Assembly (NCBI GenBank): GCA_937877535.1
Contig: CALFJF010000004.1
Location: forward strand, 1-48,300
Reading direction: 5' to 3'
DNA: 48,300 nucleotides
From: an uncultured Treponema sp.
Lineage (GTDB): Bacteria; Spirochaetota; Spirochaetia; Treponematales; Treponemataceae
The translations under genes were made by a program, and so were the position numbers. How positions within the stretch are numbered: the first letter of the stretch is position 1; the number at the start of each line of letters is the position of its first letter. The notes below the pieces were generated by a model that was given only the letters and a program-made list of their open reading frames with translations, did no database searches and had not been told where the DNA came from. Shown piece by piece: positions 23,974 through 31,384 of this stretch.

Positions 23974-25074
23974 TCACACGATTTTTGTCGCCTCGCGGCT
24001 TCCTTTAAGGTCGCCACCGAGGTCGCCCGCCGCTTTCTCCACTTCGCCGATTCGGTACGCCTTGAGCGCATCCGCGCCCGCCTTCCGGTACGGCTCGGTC
24101 TGAAACCGCTCCGCGTTCGCGTTGAAGTGCGACACGATGTCGTCCGCCTTTTCCGCGCTCACGGCGAGCACGAAGCCGATTCCCATGTTGAACGTGCCGA
24201 ACACGCTCTCCGGGTTCGCGCCGCGGCGGATGAGCTCGTCGAAAATCGCGGGGCGCGCCCACGAGTCCTTCTTGATGACGGAGACGAGGTTCGCGCCGGC
24301 GGGGTACATTCTGGGGACGTTCTCGTAGAAGCCGCCGCCCGTGATGTGCACCATGCCGTGAATCGCCGTTCGACCGAACGCCTTGAGCGCGTCCATGACG
24401 GGGCGCACGTAGATTCTCGTCGGGGTCAGGAGCACCTCGCCGATTTTCCGCCCGCAGAACGGCTCGTCAAAGTCGGAGACGAGCTTTCTGATGAGCGAGT
24501 AGCCGTTCGAGTGCGGGCCCGTGGACGAAAGACCGATGAGCGCGTCTCCCGCGCGTATGTCCTTCCCTGAAATCAGCTCGTCCTTCTCGCCGAAGCCCAC
24601 GCCGAAGCCCGCCAAATCGTACTTTCCCTCGTCGTAGAAGCCCGGCATCTCCGCCGTCTCGCCGCCCAAAAGCGCGCAGCCCGTGTCAACGCAGCCGTCG
24701 GCGACTCCCTTCACCAGCTCCCCCGCCACCTTCGCGTCGAGCTTCCCGCACGCAACGTAGTCGAGGAAGAACGACGTCTGAACGCCCGAGCAGAGGATGT
24801 CGTTCACGCTCATCGCAACGCAGTCGATTCCAACCGTGTCGTACTTCTTCATCTGGAACGCGATGTCGAGCTTCGTTCCCACGCCGTCCGTCCCGCTCAC
24901 CGCGACGGGGTGCTTGAGCCCCGCCGGAATCTCGAACACTCCGTTGAAGCTCCCCAAGTCCGAGAGCAGCCCCGGAATCCGCGTCCTTTTTGCGTGCGCC
25001 TTGTATTCGTTCACGGCGTTGTAGCCTTCCTCAACGTCAACGCCCGACTGCTTGTAGTCAATTGTCTGTGCCAT
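23974..25074 (-). CDS. purM: Phosphoribosylformylglycinamidine cyclo-ligase (GC-rich)
   Basis: 366 residues. Closes the imidazole ring to make AIR. Motifs: SGTDGVGTKLDIAF near 55, SVNDILCSGVQTSFFLDY near 85, GCALLGGETAEMPGFY near 127, STGPHSNGYSLIR near 180 and HITGGGFYENVPRM near 250. Start at 25074 is set by GGAG six bases upstream; a longer reading would overlap purF. The gene is about 60 percent GC in sampled lines against about 40 percent in purN and purF on either side, uses GAG, AAG, CTC and GTC codons, and shows this only within its own borders. This points to replacement by a foreign or differently evolved purM within the operon. Confidence 0.96.
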   Translation of the reverse strand: MAQTIDYKQSGVDVEEGYNAVNEYKAHAKRTRIPGLLSDLGSFNGVFEIPAGLKHPVAVSGTDGVGTKLDIAFQMKKYDTVGIDCVAMSVNDILCSGVQTSFFLDYVACGKLDAKVAGELVKGVADGCVDTGCALLGGETAEMPGFYDEGKYDLAGFGVGFGEKDELISGKDIRAGDALIGLSSTGPHSNGYSLIRKLVSDFDEPFCGRKIGEVLLTPTRIYVRPVMDALKAFGRTAIHGMVHITGGGFYENVPRMYPAGANLVSVIKKDSWARPAIFDELIRRGANPESVFGTFNMGIGFVLAVSAEKADDIVSHFNANAERFQTEPYRKAGADALKAYRIGEVEKAAGDLGGDLKGSREATKIV

Positions 25075-25096
25075 ACATTTCTCCATTTTGATTTTT

Positions 25097-26539
25097 TTAT
25101 ACGTTTTCTCCGCCGCCTTCGTGGGTGGCTGGAACTGATATAGGGTATTCGCCAGAAAAGCAACCGCGACAAAATCCAAAACGTTCGCTGTTGCAAGACC
25201 GACAGGCTTCCATAAGTCCGTCCGCGCTCAAAAATGCAAGACTGTCCGCGCCAATCATTTCTCTGATTTCTTCTGAAGAATGAGTGGCTGAAATCAACTC
25301 GTTTCGAGTTGGCGTGTTGATTCCAAAATAGCATGGAAACCGCACCGCAGGCGATGAAATTCTAAAATGAACTTCCGATGCACCCGCGCGACGCAAAATC
25401 TGAACGAGCCTTCGACTCGTTGTTCCGCGCACGATTGAGTCGTCGATGATAATGACGCGCTTTTTGCGAATGTCGCACGGAACGGCGTTTAATTTTACAA
25501 AAACCATATCCTCGCGCTCTTTTTGCGTTGGCGCAATAAACGTGCGTCCAATGTATTTATTTTTTACGATTCCCATCGCAAACGGAATGCCGCTTTCTTT
25601 TGAGTATCCAATTGCCGCGCCAAGCCCGCTGTCAGGCACGCCCACCACAACGTCCGCATTTACCGCGCTTTCTCTTGCAAGTTGCGCGCCAAGTGCGTAC
25701 CGCGCTTCTTGCACCGCAATTCCGTCGATTACAGAATCGGGACGAGCAAAATACACGTACTCAAAAACGCACGTGCGCTTGCTCGTTCGCTCTCCAAACT
25801 CAAAACTCAAAACGCCGTCTTCGTTGATGATAACGATTTCGCCAGGACGAATGTCGCGCACGAACTGGGCGTTTACCGCGTCAATCGCGCACGATTCCGA
25901 AGCGACAATCCAGCCGTCGTCGAGTTTTCCAAGGCAAAGAGGACGAATTCCGTTTGGGTCACGCGCGGCAATCAAGGATTTTTCGGTCATAACGCACAGC
26001 GCAAAACTCCCCTTTATCATCTGAATCGTGTCGGAAAGAGCGCGTTCAAGCCCTTTTTTGTACGAACGCGCAATGAGTTTTACGATAACTTCGGTATCGC
26101 TCGTGGAATTGAACGTGCATCCCGAATCGTCCAACAGTTCTTTTAGTTGCTCGTAATTGACGAGTTGCCCATTGTGAGCCACGGCAATCGTTCCGAGTTT
26201 TGACGACTGCACCATAGGTTGCGCGTTTTCGATTGAGCGACTTCCCGCCGTGGCGTAGCGAACGTGCGAAAGCGCGATATGCCCCAAAAGCGAATCGAGC
26301 GTCTGCGCGTCAAACGCTTCCGAAACCACGCCCATCGCCTTGTGAACGCGCACGCTCTCTCCGTCTGAAACTGCAATTCCCGCCGAATCCTGCCCCCTGT
26401 GCTGAAGCGAATTGAGCGCGTAATACGACAATTTTGCAGAGAGTCGTTCGTCTGCTTTTGATTTCAAAAAAATGCCACAAACGCCACATTCGTCTCGGAG
26501 TTTGTCTTCTTCGGGGATAAAAAAATCGTTTTGTTCCAT
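25097..26539 (-). CDS. purF: Amidophosphoribosyltransferase
   Basis: 480 residues. First committed step of purine synthesis: PRPP plus glutamine to phosphoribosylamine. A short propeptide of about 17 residues precedes the catalytic cysteine in DECGVCGIF, then LQHRGQDSAGIA, the GATase domain, and the PRPP loop VIIIDDSIVRGTTSRRL near 360. CRSCNSERFGFCRGC near 450 contains a cysteine cluster, as in iron-sulfur-containing PurF types. The start is the ATG at 26539, 20 bases after purE, with no clear ribosome site; purE is upstream and purM downstream. Confidence 0.95.
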   Translation of the reverse strand: MEQNDFFIPEEDKLRDECGVCGIFLKSKADERLSAKLSYYALNSLQHRGQDSAGIAVSDGESVRVHKAMGVVSEAFDAQTLDSLLGHIALSHVRYATAGSRSIENAQPMVQSSKLGTIAVAHNGQLVNYEQLKELLDDSGCTFNSTSDTEVIVKLIARSYKKGLERALSDTIQMIKGSFALCVMTEKSLIAARDPNGIRPLCLGKLDDGWIVASESCAIDAVNAQFVRDIRPGEIVIINEDGVLSFEFGERTSKRTCVFEYVYFARPDSVIDGIAVQEARYALGAQLARESAVNADVVVGVPDSGLGAAIGYSKESGIPFAMGIVKNKYIGRTFIAPTQKEREDMVFVKLNAVPCDIRKKRVIIIDDSIVRGTTSRRLVQILRRAGASEVHFRISSPAVRFPCYFGINTPTRNELISATHSSEEIREMIGADSLAFLSADGLMEACRSCNSERFGFCRGCFSGEYPISVPATHEGGGENV

Positions 26540-26558
26540 AGTCAAAAATCAAATGTAA

Positions 26559-27059
26559 TCAAAGGTCAATTCCGTTTGCGCCGTTTTTTTCTGCTTCCAA
26601 CAAAAGATTTTCACGGAACGCGATGAGTTTTTCTTTGAGAATCGGATATTTTATGGAAAGGATTTCCACGGCAAGAAGAGCCGCATTTTTTGCCGCATTG
26701 ATTCCCACGCTTGCCACAGGAATTTGCGGAGGCATTTGCACGATAGAAAGAAGCGAGTCCACGCCAGAAAGCCCGTTCGATTTTCCGGGCGTGATGCACT
26801 CAAGCGGCACACCAATTACAGGCAAAACCGTGTGCGACGCAATCACGCCAGGAAGAGCAGCGGAAAGTCCCGCGCCCGCAATAATCACTTCAAAGCCTTC
26901 GTTTTCAATCTTTTGAATCGTTTTTTTGAGCAGTTCTGGCGCACGGTGAGCCGAAATGACAAACGCGCGAAACTCTACGCCAAATTCGCGAAGCGTATCC
27001 GCCGCTTTTTTCATCGTTTCCGTGTCGCTTTTTGAACCAAAAAAAATCGCAACTTTCAT
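26559..27059 (-). CDS. purE: AIR carboxylase PurE
   Basis: 166 residues. Motifs: FFGSKSDTETM at the N-terminus, VISAHRAPELL near 42, GAGLSAALPGVIASHT near 73 and MPPQIPVASVGINAAKNAALLA near 118. GGAGG lies just before the ATG at 27059; a longer start is not needed. No purK is present in the operon. Treponema denticola PurE has been described as a class II enzyme that uses CO2 directly, which fits; class cannot be proven from motif reading alone. First gene of the operon; the leader contains a hairpin described separately. Confidence 0.95.
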   Translation of the reverse strand: MKVAIFFGSKSDTETMKKAADTLREFGVEFRAFVISAHRAPELLKKTIQKIENEGFEVIIAGAGLSAALPGVIASHTVLPVIGVPLECITPGKSNGLSGVDSLLSIVQMPPQIPVASVGINAAKNAALLAVEILSIKYPILKEKLIAFRENLLLEAEKNGANGIDL

Positions 27060-27067
27060 ACATGCCT

Positions 27068-27105
27068 CCAAAAAGTAAAATCGAGTTGATTTACAAACCG
27101 ATTTT
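27068..27105 (-). promoter_or_regulatory. Hairpin and T-rich tract in front of purE
   Basis: On the minus strand AAAATCG (27105-27099) pairs with CGATTTT (27083-27077), extended inward by GTT/AAC with one bulged T, then TTTTACTTTTT and GGAGG. The tract closely resembles that before guaA. A -10-like sequence overlaps the 5' arm, so it is unclear whether the hairpin is in the transcript or is an operator. Confidence 0.4.
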
Positions 27106-27183
27106 ATCATTTTTTTGCTCTTGAGACGAGGGGAAGATTTGAAAAACGATTTTTATCAATAAAATCAGCGAGAAAAAATATTT

Positions 27184-27214
27184 TTTACAAAAACAAAAGA
27201 TTTGGTTGTAAAAT
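27184..27214 (+). promoter_or_regulatory. nudC promoter, apparently leaderless start
   Basis: TTTACA (27184-27189) followed by TAAAAT (27209-27214, spacing 19) or TGTAAA (27207-27212, spacing 17). The nudC ATG at 27221 begins six bases after TAAAAT, and no ribosome site is present. Confidence 0.6.
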
Positions 27215-27220
27215 TATGTT

Positions 27221-28018
27221 ATGCCAATTCTTTCAAACAAACTCGACCCGCTTTTTGAGCGAAATTTCATTTTTCGAGAAAACGCAATTCTTCTCAAAGA
27301 CGATTCTGCGCCCACGTTCGACAACCTTTCAAGATGTCTTGCGCTCGATGCCGCAAGCGACTGGTTTTCTGAAAGCGAGCAAAAATACAACGCGCTCCTT
27401 TTGGGAAAAGACGAGCCAAATCCAAAGGGCTTAGAGGATATTCCGATTCGAGAATTTTTTGCGCGAACAAAAAACAAAAAAGGAGAACTTTTTGAAATTG
27501 GTGCGCTTTCGGCGCGGGCGCGTGGACTTTTGCATTTTCGGGAACAAAAAAGATTTTGCCAAAAATGCGGTTCTCCTCTAAAAGACGACGAAACATTGTG
27601 CGCCCGAAAATGCCAAAAATGCGACTTGTATGTCTTTCCGCAAATTGAACCCGCCGTAATCGTGTGCGTAAAGCGCGGAGAGGAAATTTTACTCGCGCGA
27701 CACGCAAACAGAACAAAATCGTTTTGGACAACGCTTGCGGGTTTTGTGGAAATCGGCGAAACGGCAGAAAATGCCGTAAAACGCGAAGTTTTTGAAGAAA
27801 CGGCAATTCGCGTAAAAAATATTCGCTACGTTGCAAGCCAATCTTGGCCGTTTCCAGACCAGTTAATGCTCGCGTTTGTAGCAGAATACGACGCTGGAGA
27901 AATCAACATTCAAAAAGAAGAAATCCTTGAAGCCGCATGGTTTTCGCGAACTGCCCTTCCAGAAATCGCACCAAAAGGAAGCGTCGCCTACGACCTCATC
28001 ACAGGCGTTTTTGATTGA
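27221..28018 (+). CDS. nudC: NAD+ diphosphatase NudC
   Basis: 265 residues. Cleaves NAD(H) to NMN(H) and AMP and can remove NAD caps from RNA. A four-cysteine zinc ribbon (CQKCG...CARKCQKC) is near 115-135, followed by the Nudix box GFVEIGETAENAVKREVFEE near 170 and the NADH-specific motif SQSWPFPDQLM near 207. N-terminal 100 residues are the variable domain. The ATG is six bases after a -10 box and lacks a ribosome site, so the mRNA is likely leaderless. The sirtuin gene follows after 35 bases, linking two NAD-consuming enzymes. Confidence 0.93.
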   Translation: MPILSNKLDPLFERNFIFRENAILLKDDSAPTFDNLSRCLALDAASDWFSESEQKYNALLLGKDEPNPKGLEDIPIREFFARTKNKKGELFEIGALSARARGLLHFREQKRFCQKCGSPLKDDETLCARKCQKCDLYVFPQIEPAVIVCVKRGEEILLARHANRTKSFWTTLAGFVEIGETAENAVKREVFEETAIRVKNIRYVASQSWPFPDQLMLAFVAEYDAGEINIQKEEILEAAWFSRTALPEIAPKGSVAYDLITGVFD

Positions 28019-28053
28019 TTTTTCAAATACTCTTGAAAACAAAAGGCTCTCAA

Positions 28054-28968
28054 ATGCACTTTTTCCAAAAAACACACGATTCAGAATTCGACAAGACAGA
28101 AAAAATCACTCGCTTAAAAAACGCACTCGATTCTGCGGACGCGATTGTCATCGGGGCGGGCGCGGGACTTTCGACTTCGGCGGGATTCACCTATTCGGGC
28201 GAGCGATTTGAAAAGCATTTTTCGGATTTTGCCAAAAAATTCGCCTTTCACGATATGTATTCGGGCGGTTTTTATCCTTATGACACGCTTGAAGAAAATT
28301 GGGCGTTTTGGAGTCGAAATGTGATGATTAACCGCTACCTTCCGATTCCGAGCGGCGTTTATGACGATTTGCTTTCGATTGTCCGCGAAAAAGATTATTT
28401 TGTCCTCACGACGAATGTTGACCATTGCTTTCAGCGTACAGGATTCGACAAAAAGCGGATTTTTTACACGCAGGGCGACTACGGACTTTTTCAGTGCAGT
28501 GAGCCGTGCCACAAGAAGACTTATGACAACGAGGAGCAAATTCGCGCGATGATTGATTCTCAAAATCTTGCCGAAGATTTGAGCGTTACGGACGAAACAA
28601 AAATGACGATTCCGACTGACTTGATTCCGCGCTGCCCGATTTGCGCAAAGCCGATGAGTATGAATCTTCGCACGGACGACACTTTTGTGCAAGACGAGGG
28701 CTGGGACGAGGCGGCTGGTCGCTACGAGGATTTTTTGAAAGAGCGAAAAGCCATTGACAGCGGAAAAGTGCTTTTTTTGGAACTCGGAGTCGGCTCGAAC
28801 ACGCCAGGAATCATAAAATATCCGTTCTGGCAGATGACACACGCAAATCCAAACGCGACCTACGCTTGCGTGAATTTTGGAGAGGCGGCAAGTCCGGAGG
28901 AAATTTCGGCAAAATCAATTTGCATAAACGGCGACATTGGCGAAGTTTTGCGAGCAATGAAAGAATGA
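28054..28968 (+). CDS. SirTM-type (macrodomain-linked) sirtuin
   Basis: 304 residues. NAD+-dependent enzyme family whose characterised members mono-ADP-ribosylate a lipoylated carrier protein. Signatures: VIGAGAGLSTSAGF near 37, FVLTTNVDHCFQRTG near 120, YTQGDYGLFQCSEPC near 145 (canonical sirtuins have His-Gly at this site, here the His is absent), zinc ligands in QCSEPC and RCPICAKPM. LELGVGSNTPGIIKYP near 250 closes the Rossmann fold. Start 28054 chosen for AAGG seven bases upstream. A zinc-type macrodomain hydrolase that could reverse the modification is at 2403-3197, not adjacent as in Firmicutes. No GcvH-L or LplA2 gene is in this window. Confidence 0.82.
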   Translation: MHFFQKTHDSEFDKTEKITRLKNALDSADAIVIGAGAGLSTSAGFTYSGERFEKHFSDFAKKFAFHDMYSGGFYPYDTLEENWAFWSRNVMINRYLPIPSGVYDDLLSIVREKDYFVLTTNVDHCFQRTGFDKKRIFYTQGDYGLFQCSEPCHKKTYDNEEQIRAMIDSQNLAEDLSVTDETKMTIPTDLIPRCPICAKPMSMNLRTDDTFVQDEGWDEAAGRYEDFLKERKAIDSGKVLFLELGVGSNTPGIIKYPFWQMTHANPNATYACVNFGEAASPEEISAKSICINGDIGEVLRAMKE

Positions 28969-29002
28969 GCAAAAGCGCGTGACGAAATGCGCCAATTATG
29001 CG

Positions 29003-29027
29003 GGTGGTTTCGACAGGCTCAACCACC
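29003..29027. repeat. Solo copy of the palindromic repeat core
   Basis: GGTTTCGACAGGCTCAACC flanked by GGT and ACC, an extended near-perfect palindrome identical in its core to the copy near 23207, 35 bases downstream of the sirtuin stop. Further similar short stretch CAAAACCACC follows at about 29040. Confidence 0.75.
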
Positions 29028-29084
29028 AGCCAAGCGCGTCAAAACCACCGTATTTGAGGATTCATTCGTTCTTTAGATTAAAAA

Positions 29085-29483
29085 TCAAATCGAAGTGTGT
29101 TCAAAAACCTCGTCAAGTGAATACACTGCGTTACGAACGCAATCAACACATTCGCAAAGGACTTTGCCAGTTTCAACGCCTTTTAAGTCCTTGCACGCGA
29201 CCGCGCCGCTTTTTTCTTTGAACGTTGACAAAAGTTCTCGCGCGATTTTTGCCGTTCCATTTCCGCCCGTTTTTAGTCCCGCAATCATACACGCGCCCAC
29301 GAGAGAACCGCACGTCGCTTCCATTCCGCCCATTCCCGAAGCAAAACCCGCCGCCATTTTGAGCAGATTTTCCTCGTCACATTCAACGCTGTCGGAAAAC
29401 ACTTTCACAACGGCTTGACAACAGTTGAGCATTCCTTTCTGTTTGTAATATGCGGCAGTTTCAGCCCGCTCTTGAATAGTCAT
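29085..29483 (-). CDS. C_GCAxxG_C_C family protein
   Basis: 132 residues. Cysteine pattern of the family: NCCQAVVKVF near 18, ATCGSLVGACMIAGL near 55 and CECVDCVRNAV near 110, expected to bind a metal or redox cofactor; function of the family is not established, though members often sit beside redox genes. The start at 29483 is preferred, since a longer reading would run through an intrinsic terminator. No strong ribosome site. Confidence 0.7.
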   Translation of the reverse strand: MTIQERAETAAYYKQKGMLNCCQAVVKVFSDSVECDEENLLKMAAGFASGMGGMEATCGSLVGACMIAGLKTGGNGTAKIARELLSTFKEKSGAVACKDLKGVETGKVLCECVDCVRNAVYSLDEVFEHTSI

Positions 29484-29520
29484 TTTTTTTACCGTTTTTG
29501 CATTTTGATTTTCTTGAAAA

Positions 29521-29550
29521 CGAAAAAATCCCGCCAAAAGCGAGATTTTT
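29521..29550 (-). terminator. Rho-independent terminator downstream of the 29577 gene
   Basis: Stem AATCCCGC / GCGAGATT (29527-29534 and 29540-29547, one G-T pair) with T-tracts on both strands. It ends the small gene to its right before the C_GCAxxG gene. Confidence 0.75.
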
Positions 29551-29576
29551 TGCACAATGAGAACGCTAAAACACGA

Positions 29577-29912
29577 CTACAATACAAGAAACGAGATTCT
29601 GTTGTCAGAAAGGAACGTTACTTTTAAGTCGTGCCGCTCACCGCTTTCGGCATCTTGCATCGTGATGAGAGAACCTTCGCGGACGTAATAGGTATACTCT
29701 TCAACCGTATGGCTTCTCCAGTCATCGCCCACAATAAGATGATGATGAAGGACGAGTTCTCCGGGGTTATTTCCCGTTGCATTTCTGATTCTTGAAACGG
29801 TGCAGTACGATTCAATTCGAGGCTCTGAATACTGGTCAGTCATAACGTCGAGTGGCAAAAATGACATTGATTTTTCGCCAGCCTTATAAGAAAGTTCTTC
29901 GGAAGTTTTCAT
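29577..29912 (-). CDS. Small protein, unknown function
   Basis: 111 residues, no recognised family. It is beta-rich: alternating hydrophobics in RIESYCTVSRIRNA, GELVLHHHLIVGDDW, SHTVEEYTYYVREGSLIT and HDLKVTFLSDNRISFLVL suggest a small beta-barrel or lipocalin-like fold. AGGAG stands six bases before the ATG and a terminator follows the stop, so it looks like a real single-gene unit. Confidence 0.6.
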   Translation of the reverse strand: MKTSEELSYKAGEKSMSFLPLDVMTDQYSEPRIESYCTVSRIRNATGNNPGELVLHHHLIVGDDWRSHTVEEYTYYVREGSLITMQDAESGERHDLKVTFLSDNRISFLVL

Positions 29913-30023
29913 TTTTTCTCCTTTTTATTTTTATCGAAATCAGATTTCGGACATTTCGTTCAATTTTACCCCGCCTCTTAAAGAGCGTCAACGGTACGAG
30001 CGTTTTTGCGTTTGAAGTGCTGA

Positions 30024-30052
30024 CTGACAAGGAAATCAAAATATGCTACTAT
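30024..30052 (+). promoter_or_regulatory. Promoter of sufS
   Basis: CTGACA (30024-30029), 17-base spacer, TACTAT (30047-30052). Transcription would begin about 30059, about 11 bases before the ATG at 30070, excluding the upstream in-frame ATG at 30043. Confidence 0.6.
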
Positions 30053-30069
30053 TTCCGTGGGAAAACAGT

Positions 30070-31314
30070 ATGAGCGCAAACAGATTTCGGGCGGATTTTC
30101 CGCTTTTTAAGGCGATAGATGAACATGCTTCAAGCGAAAACAGCGGCTTGATTTATTTGGACACGGCGGCGACGGCACAGCGTCCGTTTATTGTGCTGCA
30201 TGCCATGTCGCATTTTTATGCCACGCAGAACGCAAACCCGTTGCGCGGCTTGTACGATTTGAGCGAGCGGGCGACCAAGGCGTATGAGGACGCGCGGGAA
30301 GCGGTGGCAAAATTTATCAACGCAAAGGAAGCGCGCGAAATCATCTTTACGCGGAACACTTCGGAATCGCTCAATCTGGTGGCGTACACCTGGGGCATGC
30401 AGAACGTGGGCGCGGGCGATGAAATTGTCGTTTCGATTATGGAGCATCACTCGAACATTCTTCCCTGGCAGATGCTGGCGCAGCAAAAGGGTGCAAAACT
30501 GATTTTTTTGGATGTGGACAAAGAAACGGGCATCATTCCCGAATCCGAATACGCAAAGATTACGCCGCGCGCCAAAATCGTTGCGATGACACAGACGAGC
30601 AATGTGCTGGGCACGACCAATCCCATAAAAAAAGTGGCGCAGATTGCCCACAAAAACGGCGCGATTATGGTGGTGGACGGTGCGCAGTCCAGCCCGCATA
30701 TTCCCGTGGACGTGCAGGATTTGGACGCGGATTTTTTTGCGATGAGCGGGCACAAACTCTGCGGGCCGATGGGCATAGGCGCGCTGTACGGAAAACTCAG
30801 CCTGCTAGAAGCCATGCCTCCGTTCCTACGCGGCGGCGAAATGATTGAATATGTGACCAAAGAAAGCGCGACCTGGGCAGAAGTGCCGCACAAATTTGAG
30901 GCAGGCACGGTGAGCGCGGGTGACGCGGTGGGCTTTGCGGCGGCAATCCGCTACATTCAGTCCGTGGGATTTGACACGATTGTACAGCACGACAACGCGC
31001 TTGCCGACATGCTGGTGGAAGGCATTAAAAAGATTCCGCATTTTCACATCGTGGGCGGAAAAGACGGCACGGCGCGGAGCGGTATCGTCACCTTTACGGT
31101 GGACGGCGTGCACCCGCATGACATTGCAAGCCTGTTGAGCGATGAGCACATTGCCATTCGTGCGGGACATCACTGCGCACAACCGCTCCAGCAGTATCTG
31201 GAAATTCCCGCAAGCGCTCGCGCAAGCCTGTATTTTTACAACACGGAAGAAGAAGTCGCCACGCTGCTGGAAAAATTGCCGCATATCAGAAAATGGAGCG
31301 GATTTAAGGACTAA
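30070..31314 (+). CDS. sufS: Cysteine desulfurase, SufS type
   Basis: 414 residues. PLP enzyme that takes sulfur from cysteine for iron-sulfur clusters. Motifs: LIYLDTAATAQRP near 28, TRNTSESLNLVAY near 97, EHHSNILPW near 128, DGAQSSPHIPVD near 208, the PLP lysine in SGHKLCGPMGIGALYG near 232, and the catalytic Cys in RAGHHCAQPL near 375. The HHCAQP form belongs to group II (SufS). The start at 30070 follows from the promoter. No sufCBDU genes flank it here. Confidence 0.94.
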   Translation: MSANRFRADFPLFKAIDEHASSENSGLIYLDTAATAQRPFIVLHAMSHFYATQNANPLRGLYDLSERATKAYEDAREAVAKFINAKEAREIIFTRNTSESLNLVAYTWGMQNVGAGDEIVVSIMEHHSNILPWQMLAQQKGAKLIFLDVDKETGIIPESEYAKITPRAKIVAMTQTSNVLGTTNPIKKVAQIAHKNGAIMVVDGAQSSPHIPVDVQDLDADFFAMSGHKLCGPMGIGALYGKLSLLEAMPPFLRGGEMIEYVTKESATWAEVPHKFEAGTVSAGDAVGFAAAIRYIQSVGFDTIVQHDNALADMLVEGIKKIPHFHIVGGKDGTARSGIVTFTVDGVHPHDIASLLSDEHIAIRAGHHCAQPLQQYLEIPASARASLYFYNTEEEVATLLEKLPHIRKWSGFKD

Positions 31315-31321
31315 ATCAGTT

Positions 31322-31363
31322 CTGAAACGAGTTCAAAACTTGGCTACTTTGAATTCGTTTCAG
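31322..31363. repeat. Long stem-loop between sufS and the chemoreceptor gene
   Basis: CTGAAACGAGTTCAAA (31322-31337) pairs with TTTGAATTCGTTTCAG (31348-31363) at 15 of 16 positions plus one G-T pair, loop ACTTGGCTAC. It lies between convergent genes but no T-tract follows on either strand, so it is not a standard terminator. Possibly a repeat copy or an mRNA 3' stabiliser. Confidence 0.6.
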
Positions 31364-31384
31364 ATTTGACGGCAAAATGCTTTG

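Noticed and set aside
23887..24570. Open frame of 227 codons opposite purM
   Set aside because: Also a GC-driven shadow; low-complexity Arg/Val/His composition and no match to a fold, while purM motifs are unambiguous.
25075..25179. N-terminally extended PurM
   Set aside because: The extension lies within purF coding sequence; GGAG before the ATG at 25074 fits the family N-terminus.
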